Shown piece after piece: positions 15,901 through 25,104 of a stretch of 64,000 nt of DNA. Source of the DNA: Bacillota bacterium (GTDB lineage: Bacteria; Bacillota; Dethiobacteria; DTU022; UBA8154); NCBI GenBank assembly GCA_012728375.1, contig JAAYFF010000004.1, forward strand, positions 1 through 64,000. The letters run 5' to 3'. A program made the translations under genes and the position numbers. The notes beneath the pieces are model-generated. The model did not search any database, was not told the origin of the DNA, and saw nothing but the letters and a program-made list of their open reading frames with translations. How positions within the stretch are numbered: position 1 is the first letter of the stretch; each line of letters starts with the position of its first letter.

Positions 15901-16818
15901 TTATCGCTCTTCTCCTTCGGGGAAAATGTAAACATCCAGCGGCAACAGCATTTCAAATTCCTCCCTGGAACTAAATTGTTGCTGCGTAATGGCAACCATC
16001 AGCCCTTTTTCCAACATAATTTCCCTGCCTTTATGCATGATTTTTATTTTTTCTGGGCGAAAAGCAACCATATAATCATTCCTGTGTAAAGACCGGTAAG
16101 GAATAAGGCGAAAATGTACGGCTGCCCCGCAACTGCTCAGCGCCTTCTCAAGTTTTTCCCAATTAATCTGTGTCCCACATTTTAATACCCCGCGGATCTC
16201 CGGAGGAAGAAGTTCAGCAATAGCGCGGTACTCAGCTACTGCAACAGGCGAACCTGAAAAGGGCTCTTTGAGCATGTTGCCTGTATCTAAAAATGCAGAT
16301 AGTTGCTTCTTTTTGCCGCAAAAAACTACTTCAACCTGAAAATCTTTCGTCACACGATGTAACTTAAATTTTTCTCCAAGTAGAGGGGACGCTACTTGGA
16401 CGACAAGCAATAGAACAACACCGGCCCAAAACAGATGGGAGAGAGAAGGAGGAGAAAAGGAAAAAGCCTTATGTGAAAGATCGAAGGTATAATTGTTCCA
16501 TAGCAATAAAGACATAACCAGCCCTGCGAGGACAAAGGAGCAGAAATAGAAGAGCAACACAAGTAAAATAGCATCTTTACAACGCCTTGGTCGGTACGCC
16601 AAGGTAACCATGGCTATGGGCAGCAATAGCTTCCCCGGCCAGGACATAAGAAGCAGGGCACCAATCGGTTGAATTAAGAAAACGAGCAACATTCCGCCTA
16701 ATGCAGAACCTAAAAGCAATCTTAAAAGGGTTGTTTTCTGCCGGGCGACTTGGCCAGTAATTTTTAACAGTAAGAAATTAACAACAACATTCAGTGTAAT
16801 AACCAGATCAAGGTACAC
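15901..16818 (-). CDS. spoIIGA: SpoIIGA, membrane aspartic protease processing pro-sigma-E
   Basis: This 305-residue protein has about five membrane segments in its first half and a cytosolic aspartic-protease-like domain in the second. The catalytic aspartate is in [14 protein letters not shown] (about residue 178). It cleaves the pro-sequence of sigma-E after a forespore signal. The start is taken as GTG 16818 ([10 protein letters not shown]), matching the Bacillus N-terminus. The frame is open to an ATG at 16881, but a TATAAT box overlaps that codon, which argues against it. It is translationally close to sigE (one-base gap). Confidence 0.92.
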   Translation of the reverse strand: MYLDLVITLNVVVNFLLLKITGQVARQKTTLLRLLLGSALGGMLLVFLIQPIGALLLMSWPGKLLLPIAMVTLAYRPRRCKDAILLVLLFYFCSFVLAGLVMSLLLWNNYTFDLSHKAFSFSPPSLSHLFWAGVVLLLVVQVASPLLGEKFKLHRVTKDFQVEVVFCGKKKQLSAFLDTGNMLKEPFSGSPVAVAEYRAIAELLPPEIRGVLKCGTQINWEKLEKALSSCGAAVHFRLIPYRSLHRNDYMVAFRPEKIKIMHKGREIMLEKGLMVAITQQQFSSREEFEMLLPLDVYIFPEGEER

Positions 16819-16879
16819 CCCTTCACCACCCTGAAAAAATGCACCTGTATACCTGAGCTTGTTCCTGTTTTCATTGCTC

Positions 16880-16911
16880 ATTATAACAAAAACTCTTTTA
16901 GAAATTTGTAA
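16880..16911 (-). promoter_or_regulatory. Possible spoIIGA-sigE promoter
   Basis: TATAAT is present at 16880-16885 on the minus strand, about 60 bases before the spoIIGA GTG. A TTACAA (16906-16911) lies 20 bases further upstream. The spacing is longer than the sigma-A optimum. The Bacillus spoIIG promoter also has over-long spacing and needs Spo0A. No convincing TGTCGAA Spo0A box was seen here. The promoter is in the correct place, after the ftsZ terminator. Confidence 0.45.
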
Positions 16912-16930
16912 TAATCTGCCACCGATAAAT

Positions 16931-16960
16931 AAAAAAGGTATGGAATCTTTCTTCCATACC
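16931..16960 (-). terminator. Intrinsic terminator after ftsZ
   Basis: A perfect 9-bp stem, GGTATGGAA with TTCCATACC around a 6-base loop, is followed by TTTTTTATTT on the minus strand. It lies about 86 bases after the ftsZ stop and separates the division cluster from spoIIGA. Confidence 0.88.
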
Positions 16961-17046
16961 CTGGCGTTATTCCCGTGAAAATAGTTTCCGTTCCTTAATT
17001 GGCGACATTTTTTATACGAGGGTGTTGCCTTGTATTACCGGCATTG

Positions 17047-18108
17047 CTATCTGCCCGATCTTCGGCGCCGCAGAAAGGCCGGAATGTCTATATCGATTTC
17101 ACTAAACTTTTTCTCTTCTGAAAAAGTGGGTAACTCCTCCTTTGGTGCTTTTACTGCTTTTTTATCAAAACCTGTAGCAATAACGGTAACCCTTGTCTGG
17201 TCTTTAAACGACTCATCAATAACTGCACCAAAAATAATATTGGCTTCCGGATCCGCGGCCTCTGCAACTGTATCTGCGGCCTCATTAATCTCAAAAAGGC
17301 TCAGGTTGCTTCCGCAGGTTACATTGATCAATACCCCTCTCGCCCCATCAATGGATGTCTCCAAAAGAGGGCTGAAAATTGCGGCCTTGGCTGCTTCAAC
17401 AGCGCTATTCTCACCGGAGGCCATACCTACTCCCATGAGGGCAGTGCCTGTTTCTTTCATAATAGATTTTACGTCAGCGAAATCCAGGTTAATAAGCCCT
17501 GGAATGGCAATTAAATCAGATATTCCCTGTACTCCCTGGCGCAAAACATCATCAGCAATTCGAAAGGCTTCCAATAAGGGAGTTTTCTTGTCGACAACCT
17601 GAAGGAGCTTATCATTGGGTATAACGATTAGAGTATCCACTTTTTCTTTTAAGGCCAAAATACCTTTATCAGCCTGGGCCATACGCCTGCGGCCTTCAAA
17701 AGAGAATGGACGGGTGACAACACCTACAGTCAGCGCGCCTAAATTTTTGACAATCTCTGCAATAACAGGCGCTGCTCCGGTCCCGGTTCCTCCTCCCATT
17801 CCTGCGGTGATAAAAATCATATCGGAGCCCTTGAGAACAGCTTCCAGTTCTTCCCTGCTTTCCTCTGCGGCCTGCATCCCTATCTCGGGGTTTCCCCCTG
17901 ACCCCAGTCCTTTGGTCAGTTTTGCCCCAATTTGCAATTTTGTTCCGGACAGGGCTAAGTCCAGGGCCTGGGCATCTGTATTTACAGAGATAAAGTCCAC
18001 TCCCTTAAGGCCAGCTTCGATCATACGGTTTACGGCATTGCTGCCCCCGCCGCCTACACCAATTACTTTTATTTGTGCATACAGTTCTTCAGCCCCATAT
18101 TCAGTCAT
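17047..18108 (-). CDS. ftsZ: Cell division protein FtsZ
   Basis: This tubulin-like GTPase forms the Z ring. The GTP-binding motif GGGTGTG is present in [15 protein letters not shown]. The N-terminal [18 protein letters not shown] and the T7 loop [11 protein letters not shown] are intact. The C-terminal tail ends in [14 protein letters not shown], the conserved peptide that binds FtsA and SepF. The 353-residue length is typical. GGGAGG lies six bases before the ATG. It follows ftsA by 27 bases. Confidence 0.98.
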   Translation of the reverse strand: MTEYGAEELYAQIKVIGVGGGGSNAVNRMIEAGLKGVDFISVNTDAQALDLALSGTKLQIGAKLTKGLGSGGNPEIGMQAAEESREELEAVLKGSDMIFITAGMGGGTGTGAAPVIAEIVKNLGALTVGVVTRPFSFEGRRRMAQADKGILALKEKVDTLIVIPNDKLLQVVDKKTPLLEAFRIADDVLRQGVQGISDLIAIPGLINLDFADVKSIMKETGTALMGVGMASGENSAVEAAKAAIFSPLLETSIDGARGVLINVTCGSNLSLFEINEAADTVAEAADPEANIIFGAVIDESFKDQTRVTVIATGFDKKAVKAPKEELPTFSEEKKFSEIDIDIPAFLRRRRSGR

Positions 18109-18135
18109 AAAGAACCTCCCTATTGTCTTTCAAAA

Positions 18136-19365
18136 TTACTCCCAAATATCAGCAAAAAACGATTTGATACGCCTCCAAGTAACGGCAAATAATCCTTCCC
18201 TGCTTTCCTGTTTTTTGCCTATTTTCCGAATCGTTTTATTTCGGGAGGCATAATGGATCATCCCTACAGCCGTGGAGTAAATCGGGCTTTTTACCCCCAG
18301 GTATTCAGGCTGCGCCAGGCGTACGGAACATCCAAAAACAGATTCTGCCAGCTCGGGAAGTCCTCGCATTAAAGAAACACCTCCGGTAAGGACGACGCCT
18401 CCGGGAGGTAATTTACTAAAGCTCATACGGTTAATCTCCTGATAACAAAGCTGCATGGTTTCTATAATGCGCGGTTCAATATAAGTAAACAGATCATCGG
18501 AAGAAATAGTGCGGATTTCTTTGCCGCTGATCCCTTCAATCTCAATTTCTTTCTTCACAGAGGACGGTTCCGGGACAGCAGAGCCATATTCGATTTTTAT
18601 CCTTTCTGCCAGTTGGAACGTCGTTCGCAAACCAACAGCCAAATCGTTGGTAATATGGTCTCCTCCGATGGGCAAAACGGAAATATCCTTTAGCCCCCCC
18701 TGCTGAAATAAAGAAATCTCTGTTGTTCCTCCACCGAGGTCGATTAAAAATACTCCCAGTTCTTTTTCGTCTCTTGAGAGACAGGTTTCTCCGTTGGCCA
18801 ACGAATTTAAAACCAGGGCATTTACTTCAAATCCGGCCATGCCGATACAACGCAAAAGGTTCCGCAGGGAGGTTATCGTTCCCGTCAGGACCATAGCCTC
18901 AACTTCCAGCCTGACTCCCAACATCCCTACAGGATCACGGATTCCATCATACCCGTCCACAATATATTCTTTCGGTATTACATCGATAATTTCTTTTTCT
19001 TGCGGGAGAGCGATAACTCTTGCCGCTTGCAAAACTCTTTCCACATCCAATTCAGTAATTTCTTTATCATCCCTGGTTACGGCCACAACACCGCGATTGT
19101 TTACCAGGCTGACATGGGAACCGACAATTCCGGCATAAACATTTTCTATTTTGGACCCCGCCATCCGTTCTGCCTCGGCTGTAGCCTTGGTGATGGAGTC
19201 GACAGTACGTTCCAAATCGATAATAATTCCTTTTTTTATTCCTTCAGATGGGCTTGTCCCAACCCCAATAATATTGACATTCCCATCTGTCATAATTTCT
19301 CCGACAATAACCCGAATATTTGAAGTGCCAATATCTATCCCTGTTATGACATCTCGCCTGGTCAA
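18136..19365 (-). CDS. ftsA: Cell division protein FtsA
   Basis: This actin-like ATPase tethers FtsZ to the membrane. The N-terminus carries the phosphate-1 motif (TGIDIGTSNIRVIVGE) and FLIDLGGGTTEIS is the phosphate-2 motif. The 1C domain follows. The C-terminal WRRIKSFFADIWE is an amphipathic helix that would lie on the membrane. The 409-residue length fits. The start is TTG with AAGGGGG seven bases upstream. It lies directly before ftsZ. Confidence 0.97.
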   Translation of the reverse strand: MTRRDVITGIDIGTSNIRVIVGEIMTDGNVNIIGVGTSPSEGIKKGIIIDLERTVDSITKATAEAERMAGSKIENVYAGIVGSHVSLVNNRGVVAVTRDDKEITELDVERVLQAARVIALPQEKEIIDVIPKEYIVDGYDGIRDPVGMLGVRLEVEAMVLTGTITSLRNLLRCIGMAGFEVNALVLNSLANGETCLSRDEKELGVFLIDLGGGTTEISLFQQGGLKDISVLPIGGDHITNDLAVGLRTTFQLAERIKIEYGSAVPEPSSVKKEIEIEGISGKEIRTISSDDLFTYIEPRIIETMQLCYQEINRMSFSKLPPGGVVLTGGVSLMRGLPELAESVFGCSVRLAQPEYLGVKSPIYSTAVGMIHYASRNKTIRKIGKKQESREGLFAVTWRRIKSFFADIWE

Positions 19366-19495
19366 ACATATACCCCCTTGTTACGACCGCTCTCCAAAGA
19401 CTTCCCCTTTCTATATTCCACATTTTAAATATATTTCCTTTTACAGAAAGAAATAATTTTAGGAACCTAAGGGAATCAATTACATTTTTTTCGTC

Positions 19496-19531
19496 GAAAA
19501 AAGCTTACAGAGACTGATTTTTCCGGTAAGC
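19496..19531 (-). terminator. Hairpin with T-run after ftsQ
   Basis: On the minus strand GCTTAC and GTAAGC are separated by a 17-base loop and followed by TTTTTT. A second inverted repeat (about 19555-19576, AACATTTTTC with GAAAAACGTT) lies just after the ftsQ stop. Both could reduce read-through from ftsQ into ftsA-ftsZ. The large loop makes this a weak terminator. Confidence 0.5.
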
Positions 19532-19587
19532 AGCGCGAAAGTAATTACTAAAGCAACGTTTTTCGGAAAAATGTTCCAAAAAAATTT

Positions 19588-20376
19588 TTACTCATGAAGA
19601 GGTATAAAAACAGGTGCTTCCACCGCCCGAATATCAAGATATCCTTCCTGTAATTCATTTTCCCCCGCAAGGAAAAACCTGTGCAACTGCTGTAATACTT
19701 CCAGCTTTTCGTTAAGATCTTCCGCGTTGCCCAGCCATACCTCCATCCCTTCCCAGGTATAGACAATAATTTGTTGCGTATTGTTTACGTTAATTTCCGC
19801 TAAGGGTAACGAAGGCGAAGCTGCCAATGCTTCCAGAAATTTTTCTACAATCTCGCCCCGAGGCCTGTCCGGAATAATCATGCCCACATCCATTCTTCCC
19901 CATGATAATCCGTTAATCAGAGGTAGCTCCCCCTTGTATTCATCACAAATACCGATAATAAGACCGTCGCCGGCCAGCTCAAGGTATGAACTGTGATATG
20001 GAATCATCGCAACAGGTTGCTTTTCTTCAACAAAGATGACAATGCTCCCGGGTAATTTTTTTTCCACCCGGACTTCAGCTACCCTGGGAAGGGAAGCTAC
20101 TTTTTCCCTTATTTCCGGAGTGCTTATTTTCCAGATATTCATCCCTTCCTGTAAGCCTGCAGCAGCGCATATTTCATCCGCGGAAAGCTTGTCCAATCCA
20201 TTAATGGAAATTTCCCGTATGTCAAAACAAGGTAAACGTAAAAACAAGAGCATGGAGAGCGAGAAAAAAAGAAAAAGAAAAATTAAAACAAGCTTTTTTT
20301 TAATACCCTTGCGCCCTTTTCTTTCGGTTTGCTGTTCATGCTCTCCATACGAAGAATTTTGTGTCTTTTCTTTCAT
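19588..20376 (-). CDS. ftsQ: Cell division protein FtsQ/DivIB
   Basis: This 262-residue single-pass protein has a basic cytoplasmic N-terminus of about 27 residues, a membrane segment at about 28-47, and an external POTRA domain from about 50 (FDIREISINGLDKLSADEI). The FtsQ beta domain follows, ending in GYLDIRAVEAPVFIPLHE. It bridges FtsL and other divisome members. It lies between murA and ftsA as expected for the dcw cluster. Confidence 0.92.
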   Translation of the reverse strand: MKEKTQNSSYGEHEQQTERKGRKGIKKKLVLIFLFLFFSLSMLLFLRLPCFDIREISINGLDKLSADEICAAAGLQEGMNIWKISTPEIREKVASLPRVAEVRVEKKLPGSIVIFVEEKQPVAMIPYHSSYLELAGDGLIIGICDEYKGELPLINGLSWGRMDVGMIIPDRPRGEIVEKFLEALAASPSLPLAEINVNNTQQIIVYTWEGMEVWLGNAEDLNEKLEVLQQLHRFFLAGENELQEGYLDIRAVEAPVFIPLHE

Positions 20377-20412
20377 GATAACACCTAAATTTAAAGATCC
20401 CCTCTGCGAACT

Positions 20413-21705
20413 TCAGCAACTGGCTGCTTTTTGTTCATGCAGGCCTTTTTCTCTTTGTATTTTTGCCCCTAGTTTTTGCAGATCTATCTCCAAGCGTTCA
20501 TAACCCCGATCTATATGCCGGATATTATGAACAGTTGTTATTCCCTCTGCCGCCAGCCCGGCAATTACCAGCGCTGCTCCGGCCCTAAGGTCAGTAGCAA
20601 CAACATCTGTTCCCGAAAGCTTATCGACTCCCCATAAATAGGCTTTTCTTCCATCAATATGTATCCTGGCGTTCATTCGCTGCAGCTCATAAGCATGCTT
20701 GAACCGGGCTTCAAAAATACTTTCCACAATGGTGCTTCTTCCCCTTGCCAAGGCAAGTAAAACCATCATCGGGGCCTGCAAATCCGTAGGAAACCCGGGA
20801 TAGGGCAGGGTGCATACCTTTTCCACGCCCTTCAATTTACTTTTCCGGATAAACAGGCTGTCTTCATAAGCTTCAAGCTCTGCTCCGGCTTCTCTCATTT
20901 TTGCCACAACCGCATCCAAATGAGAAGGAATAATTCCTTTAACAAGGATTTCCCCTCCTGTCGCTGCTGCGGCCATTAAAAAAGTCCCCGCAACAATCCG
21001 ATCGGGAATAATCCGGTATGAGCAGCTCCCCAGCGCTTCAACCCCGGTAATGCGAATTGTATCTGTTCCGGCTCCCCTAACAATTGCCCCCATCCCGTTC
21101 AAAAAGTTCTGTAAATCCACTATTTCCGGTTCTTTCGCCACATTATGCAGAACCGTCTTGCCGCGCGCCAGAACTGCCGCCATCATAAGATTCTCGGTAG
21201 CGCCGACGCTGGGAAAATCAAGGTGAATTACCGCCCCTTTAAGATAAGGAGCCCGGGCAAATATAGAGCCATTTTCTTCGCGAATTTCAGCCCCCAAAGC
21301 TTCCAGGCCTTTAAAATGAAGATCAATAGGGCGAGGGCCTATGGAGCATCCTCCCGGATAGGTAACCCTGACCTTTCCCAGACGGGCCAATAGGGGACCC
21401 ATCAGAAAAATAGAAGACCTCATTTCCCGCATTAATTCATCAGAAACGGCATAACTGGACAATCTTTTGGTATTTATGGTCAATGTGTTATTAGAAAAAA
21501 CAACTTCCAAACCAAGGGATTCCAGAATAATTTTCATAACATGCATATCAATAATATCGGGAATATTAAAAAGCTCAATGTTTCTATCGCTACTGTTCAG
21601 CACCGAAGCAGCCATAATAGGCAGCATGGAATTTTTTGCCCCCTTAATAGTTACGGTGCCCTGCAGCGTATTTCCTCCTTCAATGACAAAGCGTTCCATA
21701 AACAC
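20413..21705 (-). CDS. murA: UDP-N-acetylglucosamine 1-carboxyvinyltransferase MurA
   Basis: MurA transfers enolpyruvate from PEP to UDP-GlcNAc, the first committed step of peptidoglycan synthesis. The catalytic cysteine is C120 in TYPGGCSIGPRP, so the enzyme should be fosfomycin-sensitive in type. The N-terminal GAKNSMLPIMAA and the C-terminal RAGAALVIAGLAAEG are typical. Start GTG 21705 or ATG 21699 both use AAGGAG. The length is 430 residues. It lies between murB and ftsQ. Confidence 0.97.
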   Translation of the reverse strand: MFMERFVIEGGNTLQGTVTIKGAKNSMLPIMAASVLNSSDRNIELFNIPDIIDMHVMKIILESLGLEVVFSNNTLTINTKRLSSYAVSDELMREMRSSIFLMGPLLARLGKVRVTYPGGCSIGPRPIDLHFKGLEALGAEIREENGSIFARAPYLKGAVIHLDFPSVGATENLMMAAVLARGKTVLHNVAKEPEIVDLQNFLNGMGAIVRGAGTDTIRITGVEALGSCSYRIIPDRIVAGTFLMAAAATGGEILVKGIIPSHLDAVVAKMREAGAELEAYEDSLFIRKSKLKGVEKVCTLPYPGFPTDLQAPMMVLLALARGRSTIVESIFEARFKHAYELQRMNARIHIDGRKAYLWGVDKLSGTDVVATDLRAGAALVIAGLAAEGITTVHNIRHIDRGYERLEIDLQKLGAKIQREKGLHEQKAASC

Positions 21706-21714
21706 TTTCTCTCC

Positions 21715-22623
21715 TTATTCCCTGCTGTTTTCTCCCACAATCTTGATCTCCAATTCAAGGTCTATTTTAAGCTCCGACCGGACCTTTTTTTGAATGACTT
21801 CGATCAGAGATAAGACATCAGAAGCTGTAGCATTTTTTACATTGACAATAAAATTTGCGTGCTCCGGTGAAACCATTGCTCCCCCGGCCATCAAACCCTT
21901 GACTCCCATATTCTCGATAATTTTTCCGGCGGCCATACCCGGAGGATTACGGAAAATACTCCCCGCGCTTGGAAGCAAGGGCTGCTTGGAACGTCTTTCC
22001 CGCTGGTTTTTCCGAACCAGCTCTTTTAATTCAGCCCCGTTTCCGGGAGATAGCTGAAAAAGCCCGCCCAAGATAATTATCTTTTCTTGCTGGAAAGTAC
22101 TCCACCGGTAAGAAAAGTCCAGCTCTTTGCGTGTACGTACTTTTAGGTTCCCGCTGTAATCCATGGTCTCCACCTGCAAGACAAGCTCTCCGATGGAAGA
22201 ACCATATGCCCCGGCATTCATATACAGCGCACCGCCTATGCTTCCGGGAATCCCCGCAGCAAATTCAAGCCCCTGCAAATTACGCTCGATGGACTTTCTT
22301 ACCAGAACAGGCAGTGGAACAGCAGCCCCGGCATAGACAGTCCGGCCGCTAAATTGATAACCGGAGCAAAGCGATGATAAACTCAGTACAATGCCTCTTA
22401 TCCCCCCGTCCCTCACCAGTAAATTTGTCCCTGCTCCTAAAACAAAAAATGGCAGGCTGAATTGCTTGACAAGTTCTAATACTTTTCTTAGCTCATCGCA
22501 GGTCTCAGGGAAAACCAGGCATTCAGCGGGTCCCCCGATTCCGATGGAAGTATGCCTGGACATGGGTTCTTCCAGCAAAGGGGGGGTGCGCAATATGTGA
22601 AACAGCTCTTTTTTCCAAGACAC
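21715..22623 (-). CDS. murB: UDP-N-acetylenolpyruvoylglucosamine reductase MurB
   Basis: This FAD- and NADPH-dependent enzyme reduces enolpyruvyl-UDP-GlcNAc to UDP-MurNAc. FAD-binding signatures GAGTNLLVRDGGIRG and AGIPGSIGGALYMNAGAYG are present. SAGSIFRNPPG contains the serine that acts as the general acid. The 302-residue length matches the short (type II) MurB enzymes. The start is GTG with AGGAGT upstream. It follows murG after a 212-base gap that contains an inverted repeat. Confidence 0.96.
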   Translation of the reverse strand: MSWKKELFHILRTPPLLEEPMSRHTSIGIGGPAECLVFPETCDELRKVLELVKQFSLPFFVLGAGTNLLVRDGGIRGIVLSLSSLCSGYQFSGRTVYAGAAVPLPVLVRKSIERNLQGLEFAAGIPGSIGGALYMNAGAYGSSIGELVLQVETMDYSGNLKVRTRKELDFSYRWSTFQQEKIIILGGLFQLSPGNGAELKELVRKNQRERRSKQPLLPSAGSIFRNPPGMAAGKIIENMGVKGLMAGGAMVSPEHANFIVNVKNATASDVLSLIEVIQKKVRSELKIDLELEIKIVGENSRE

Positions 22624-22654
22624 AAAAACACTCCTATTGGCAACATTATCTGTT

Positions 22655-22703
22655 GTAACTGCTCAGTCTAGGAGATAATCCGTTATACCGCTTAAGCAGT
22701 TAC
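22655..22703. repeat. 9-bp inverted repeat in the murG-murB gap
   Basis: GTAACTGCT (22655-22663) and AGCAGTTAC (22695-22703) flank 31 bases, and the short direct repeat ATTATCT lies just outside on both sides (22645 and 22705). No T-run follows, so it is not a simple terminator. It could be an mRNA structure or a binding site. The remaining part of the gap (22704-22835) shows no clear gene or promoter. Confidence 0.4.
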
Positions 22704-22835
22704 CATTATCTAAAATAAGCAACCCTTAAACCCATTTAACTACTATATTCCCTGAACGGCTTTTTCATAATTTATAGTATGCTCACAATGTAAACAAGGT
22801 TACTTTAGGCTACTTGTCCAACATTTTCAAATCCT

Positions 22836-23936
22836 TTAAGAAAGCATCAGACGGTAAATATTTTCTGCCGCCCCGGAAAAAGCGATTTTTTTACTGTTTT
22901 TTCTCATATTATCCAATTTTTTAGGGTTGTTCAATAATTTGTCAACATAAACTTGTAAAACTTCACCGCTTAAATCCTTTTCTTCAATTAGTTCGGCAGC
23001 TCCTTTTTCCAGCAGCTCGCGGGCATTCAACAACTGATGGTTGTGGACAACATTGGGGGATGGGATAATAATAGCCGGAAGACCCAGAGCTGTAATCTCC
23101 GCCAGCGTTGTTGCTCCTGCCCGTGTAATGATGAGGTCCGCTGCGGCCATGCTGATGGGCATCTCCTTCTGAAAGGGCTTTACTTTCAGCCTTCCCCCGT
23201 ACTTTGCCAAGATATTCTGCGCCTTCAAGCGGGCCATTATTTCCTCATAATAAACGGTCCCAGTAATATACAATATCTGTATATTACTATTCTCTGCCGA
23301 TTTGTCTAAAAAGTCAACCATGCTCTGATTTAATTTTAGAGCACCCCTGCTGCCTCCTACAGCCAGAACAAGGGGCAAATTCGCATCCATCTCCAGCATC
23401 TTTCTCGCCGTAGGCTTTTTGAGGAAGCCAACCTCTGAAGCACGCGGATTCCCCGTAGTGACCAAATTTGAACGCTTTAAAAAGTACCGAGCTGAGCTCT
23501 CAAAAGAGAGGCAAACCCGGTAAACCCAGGGAGCAAGAAACCGGTTCGTCATACCGGGTATAACATTTTGCTCGTGAAGAATAACTTTTTTTCCCTTTAA
23601 GATGGAGGCAATTACCATCGGTGCCGCGGCATACCCTCCCGTCCCAATGACAAAATCGGGCTTAAATGTATCTATAATTTTAAGGGCGCCGGCAAGAGAG
23701 CTGCCCAAAAGGGAAAAAGAACGAAATAATTGAGGAGAAAGACGGCGGGGCAAGCCTTTCACGTGCAGGGTTTTCATAGCAAATCCGGCCTCAGGTACAA
23801 TTTGCTCCTCCAACCCTCCCTTTGCGCCCACAAATAAAATTTCCGCCCCGGGATTTACTCTTTTGATATACCTGCCCATCGCCAAGGCAGGGTAAATGTG
23901 CCCGCCTGTTCCACCGCCTGTAAGAATTACGCGCAA
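22836..23936 (-). CDS. murG: Lipid II synthase MurG (GlcNAc transferase)
   Basis: This peripheral membrane GT28 glycosyltransferase adds GlcNAc to lipid I to make lipid II. The N-terminal glycine-rich loop GGGTGGHIYPALAM is diagnostic. The second G-loop is VLAVGGSRGALKLNQ, and the UDP-GlcNAc site ITRAGATTLAEITALGLPAI is intact. The 366-residue length is normal. The start is TTG with GGGGGA upstream. It follows ftsW in the cluster. Confidence 0.97.
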   Translation of the reverse strand: MRVILTGGGTGGHIYPALAMGRYIKRVNPGAEILFVGAKGGLEEQIVPEAGFAMKTLHVKGLPRRLSPQLFRSFSLLGSSLAGALKIIDTFKPDFVIGTGGYAAAPMVIASILKGKKVILHEQNVIPGMTNRFLAPWVYRVCLSFESSARYFLKRSNLVTTGNPRASEVGFLKKPTARKMLEMDANLPLVLAVGGSRGALKLNQSMVDFLDKSAENSNIQILYITGTVYYEEIMARLKAQNILAKYGGRLKVKPFQKEMPISMAAADLIITRAGATTLAEITALGLPAIIIPSPNVVHNHQLLNARELLEKGAAELIEEKDLSGEVLQVYVDKLLNNPKKLDNMRKNSKKIAFSGAAENIYRLMLS

Positions 23937-23975
23937 ATTTCTTCCCCCTGTTTCGAGTAATATTCAAAGAAGCGA

Positions 23976-25100
23976 TCACGAGGTTGCCCGGTTATAACGG
24001 GAAATATTCATTAAAATCCCCATGGCAAACATCATAAAGAAAAGAGAGCTCCCTCCTGCACTGATAAAGGGAAGATTAATACCGGTAATGGGAATCGACC
24101 CGGTCACAACTCCAATATTAATGATAACCTGCACCGCCACAATAGCAGTCAGCCCTGCAGCGAGAAGGCTGCCGAAAGTATCCGTTGCTGCTATAGCTGT
24201 TTTAAAGCCTCTCCAGATAAGAATAAAAAAAAGCAGCATAATTGTAAGCGCTCCGAGAAAGCCAAGCTCTTCTCCAATAATGGCAAAAATAAAGTCATTT
24301 TGCGGCTCGGGCAGATAGTATAATTTTTGCCGGCTCCTGCCGAGGCCAACGCCAAAAAAGCCTCCCGACCCCAGTGCATAAAGGGATTGGATAATATGAT
24401 AACCTGTACCGAGCGGATCAGCCCAGGGATCCAAAAAAGAAAAGATTCGCTTCATACGGTAGGGTGCGCTTACGGCCAGGTAAGCAACTACCGGCAGGGA
24501 GGCGAGTATAAGGGAAAACAGCTGTTTTAAAGGAATGCCTGCCGTAAATATTACAACAACGGTCACTGCGGCAAGGGCAAGGGCGGTACCCAGGTCCGGC
24601 TGAAAAAAGATCAGCATAAAAGAGAGCCCCATAAATGCCAGGGGGATAAAGCTGCTCTGCCAAAAGTTTGCCATGTTCAAATTTTTCTTGCTTAAGAAAG
24701 AAGCCGAAAAGATAACCACAACCAGCTTGCTAAGCTCTGAGGGCTGGAGCGTAAAGCCTCCAATACCGATCCAGCGCCTGGCATCATAAACCTCGATTCC
24801 CAATCCCGGGATAAAAACCATTAGGAGCAAAATAAAGTTAAGGCCCATGAGCAGGGGCAACAATTTCCGCCATTTCCAATAGCTAAAATTTGCCGCGAGG
24901 ATCATCCCTCCAAGCCCTAAAAGCACCCAGAACGCCTGGCGCCGCAGGAAAAAATAAGCGTCTCCCCTCGATTCCAGGGAAGTTATATAACTGGCGCTAA
25001 AAACCATAATAAGGCCGAACCCGGCTAAAATGAGAACCGTAAAAAATATGGCAAAATCAGGTTGTTTGCGCATTTCCCTTTCCGTTTGCCTCGTCCTCAC
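23976..25100 (-). CDS. ftsW: SEDS peptidoglycan polymerase FtsW/SpoVE
   Basis: This integral membrane protein with about ten helices polymerises lipid II, working with a class B transpeptidase. SEDS signatures are visible: ARRWIGIGGFTLQPSEL, PDLGTALALAAV, and GGSSLFFMMFAMGILMNISRYN at the end. The 374-residue length is usual. In spore formers the gene at this place between murD and murG is often named spoVE; the sequence cannot separate vegetative from sporulation use. The start is GTG with AAAGGAG eight bases upstream. Confidence 0.94.
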   Translation of the reverse strand: MRTRQTEREMRKQPDFAIFFTVLILAGFGLIMVFSASYITSLESRGDAYFFLRRQAFWVLLGLGGMILAANFSYWKWRKLLPLLMGLNFILLLMVFIPGLGIEVYDARRWIGIGGFTLQPSELSKLVVVIFSASFLSKKNLNMANFWQSSFIPLAFMGLSFMLIFFQPDLGTALALAAVTVVVIFTAGIPLKQLFSLILASLPVVAYLAVSAPYRMKRIFSFLDPWADPLGTGYHIIQSLYALGSGGFFGVGLGRSRQKLYYLPEPQNDFIFAIIGEELGFLGALTIMLLFFILIWRGFKTAIAATDTFGSLLAAGLTAIVAVQVIINIGVVTGSIPITGINLPFISAGGSSLFFMMFAMGILMNISRYNRATS

Positions 25101-25104
25101 CTTG

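Noticed and set aside
17000-17015. TGTCGCC as a Spo0A box for spoIIGA
   Set aside because: It differs from TGTCGAA in the last two bases and lies more than 100 bases upstream of the putative promoter, before the ftsZ terminator.
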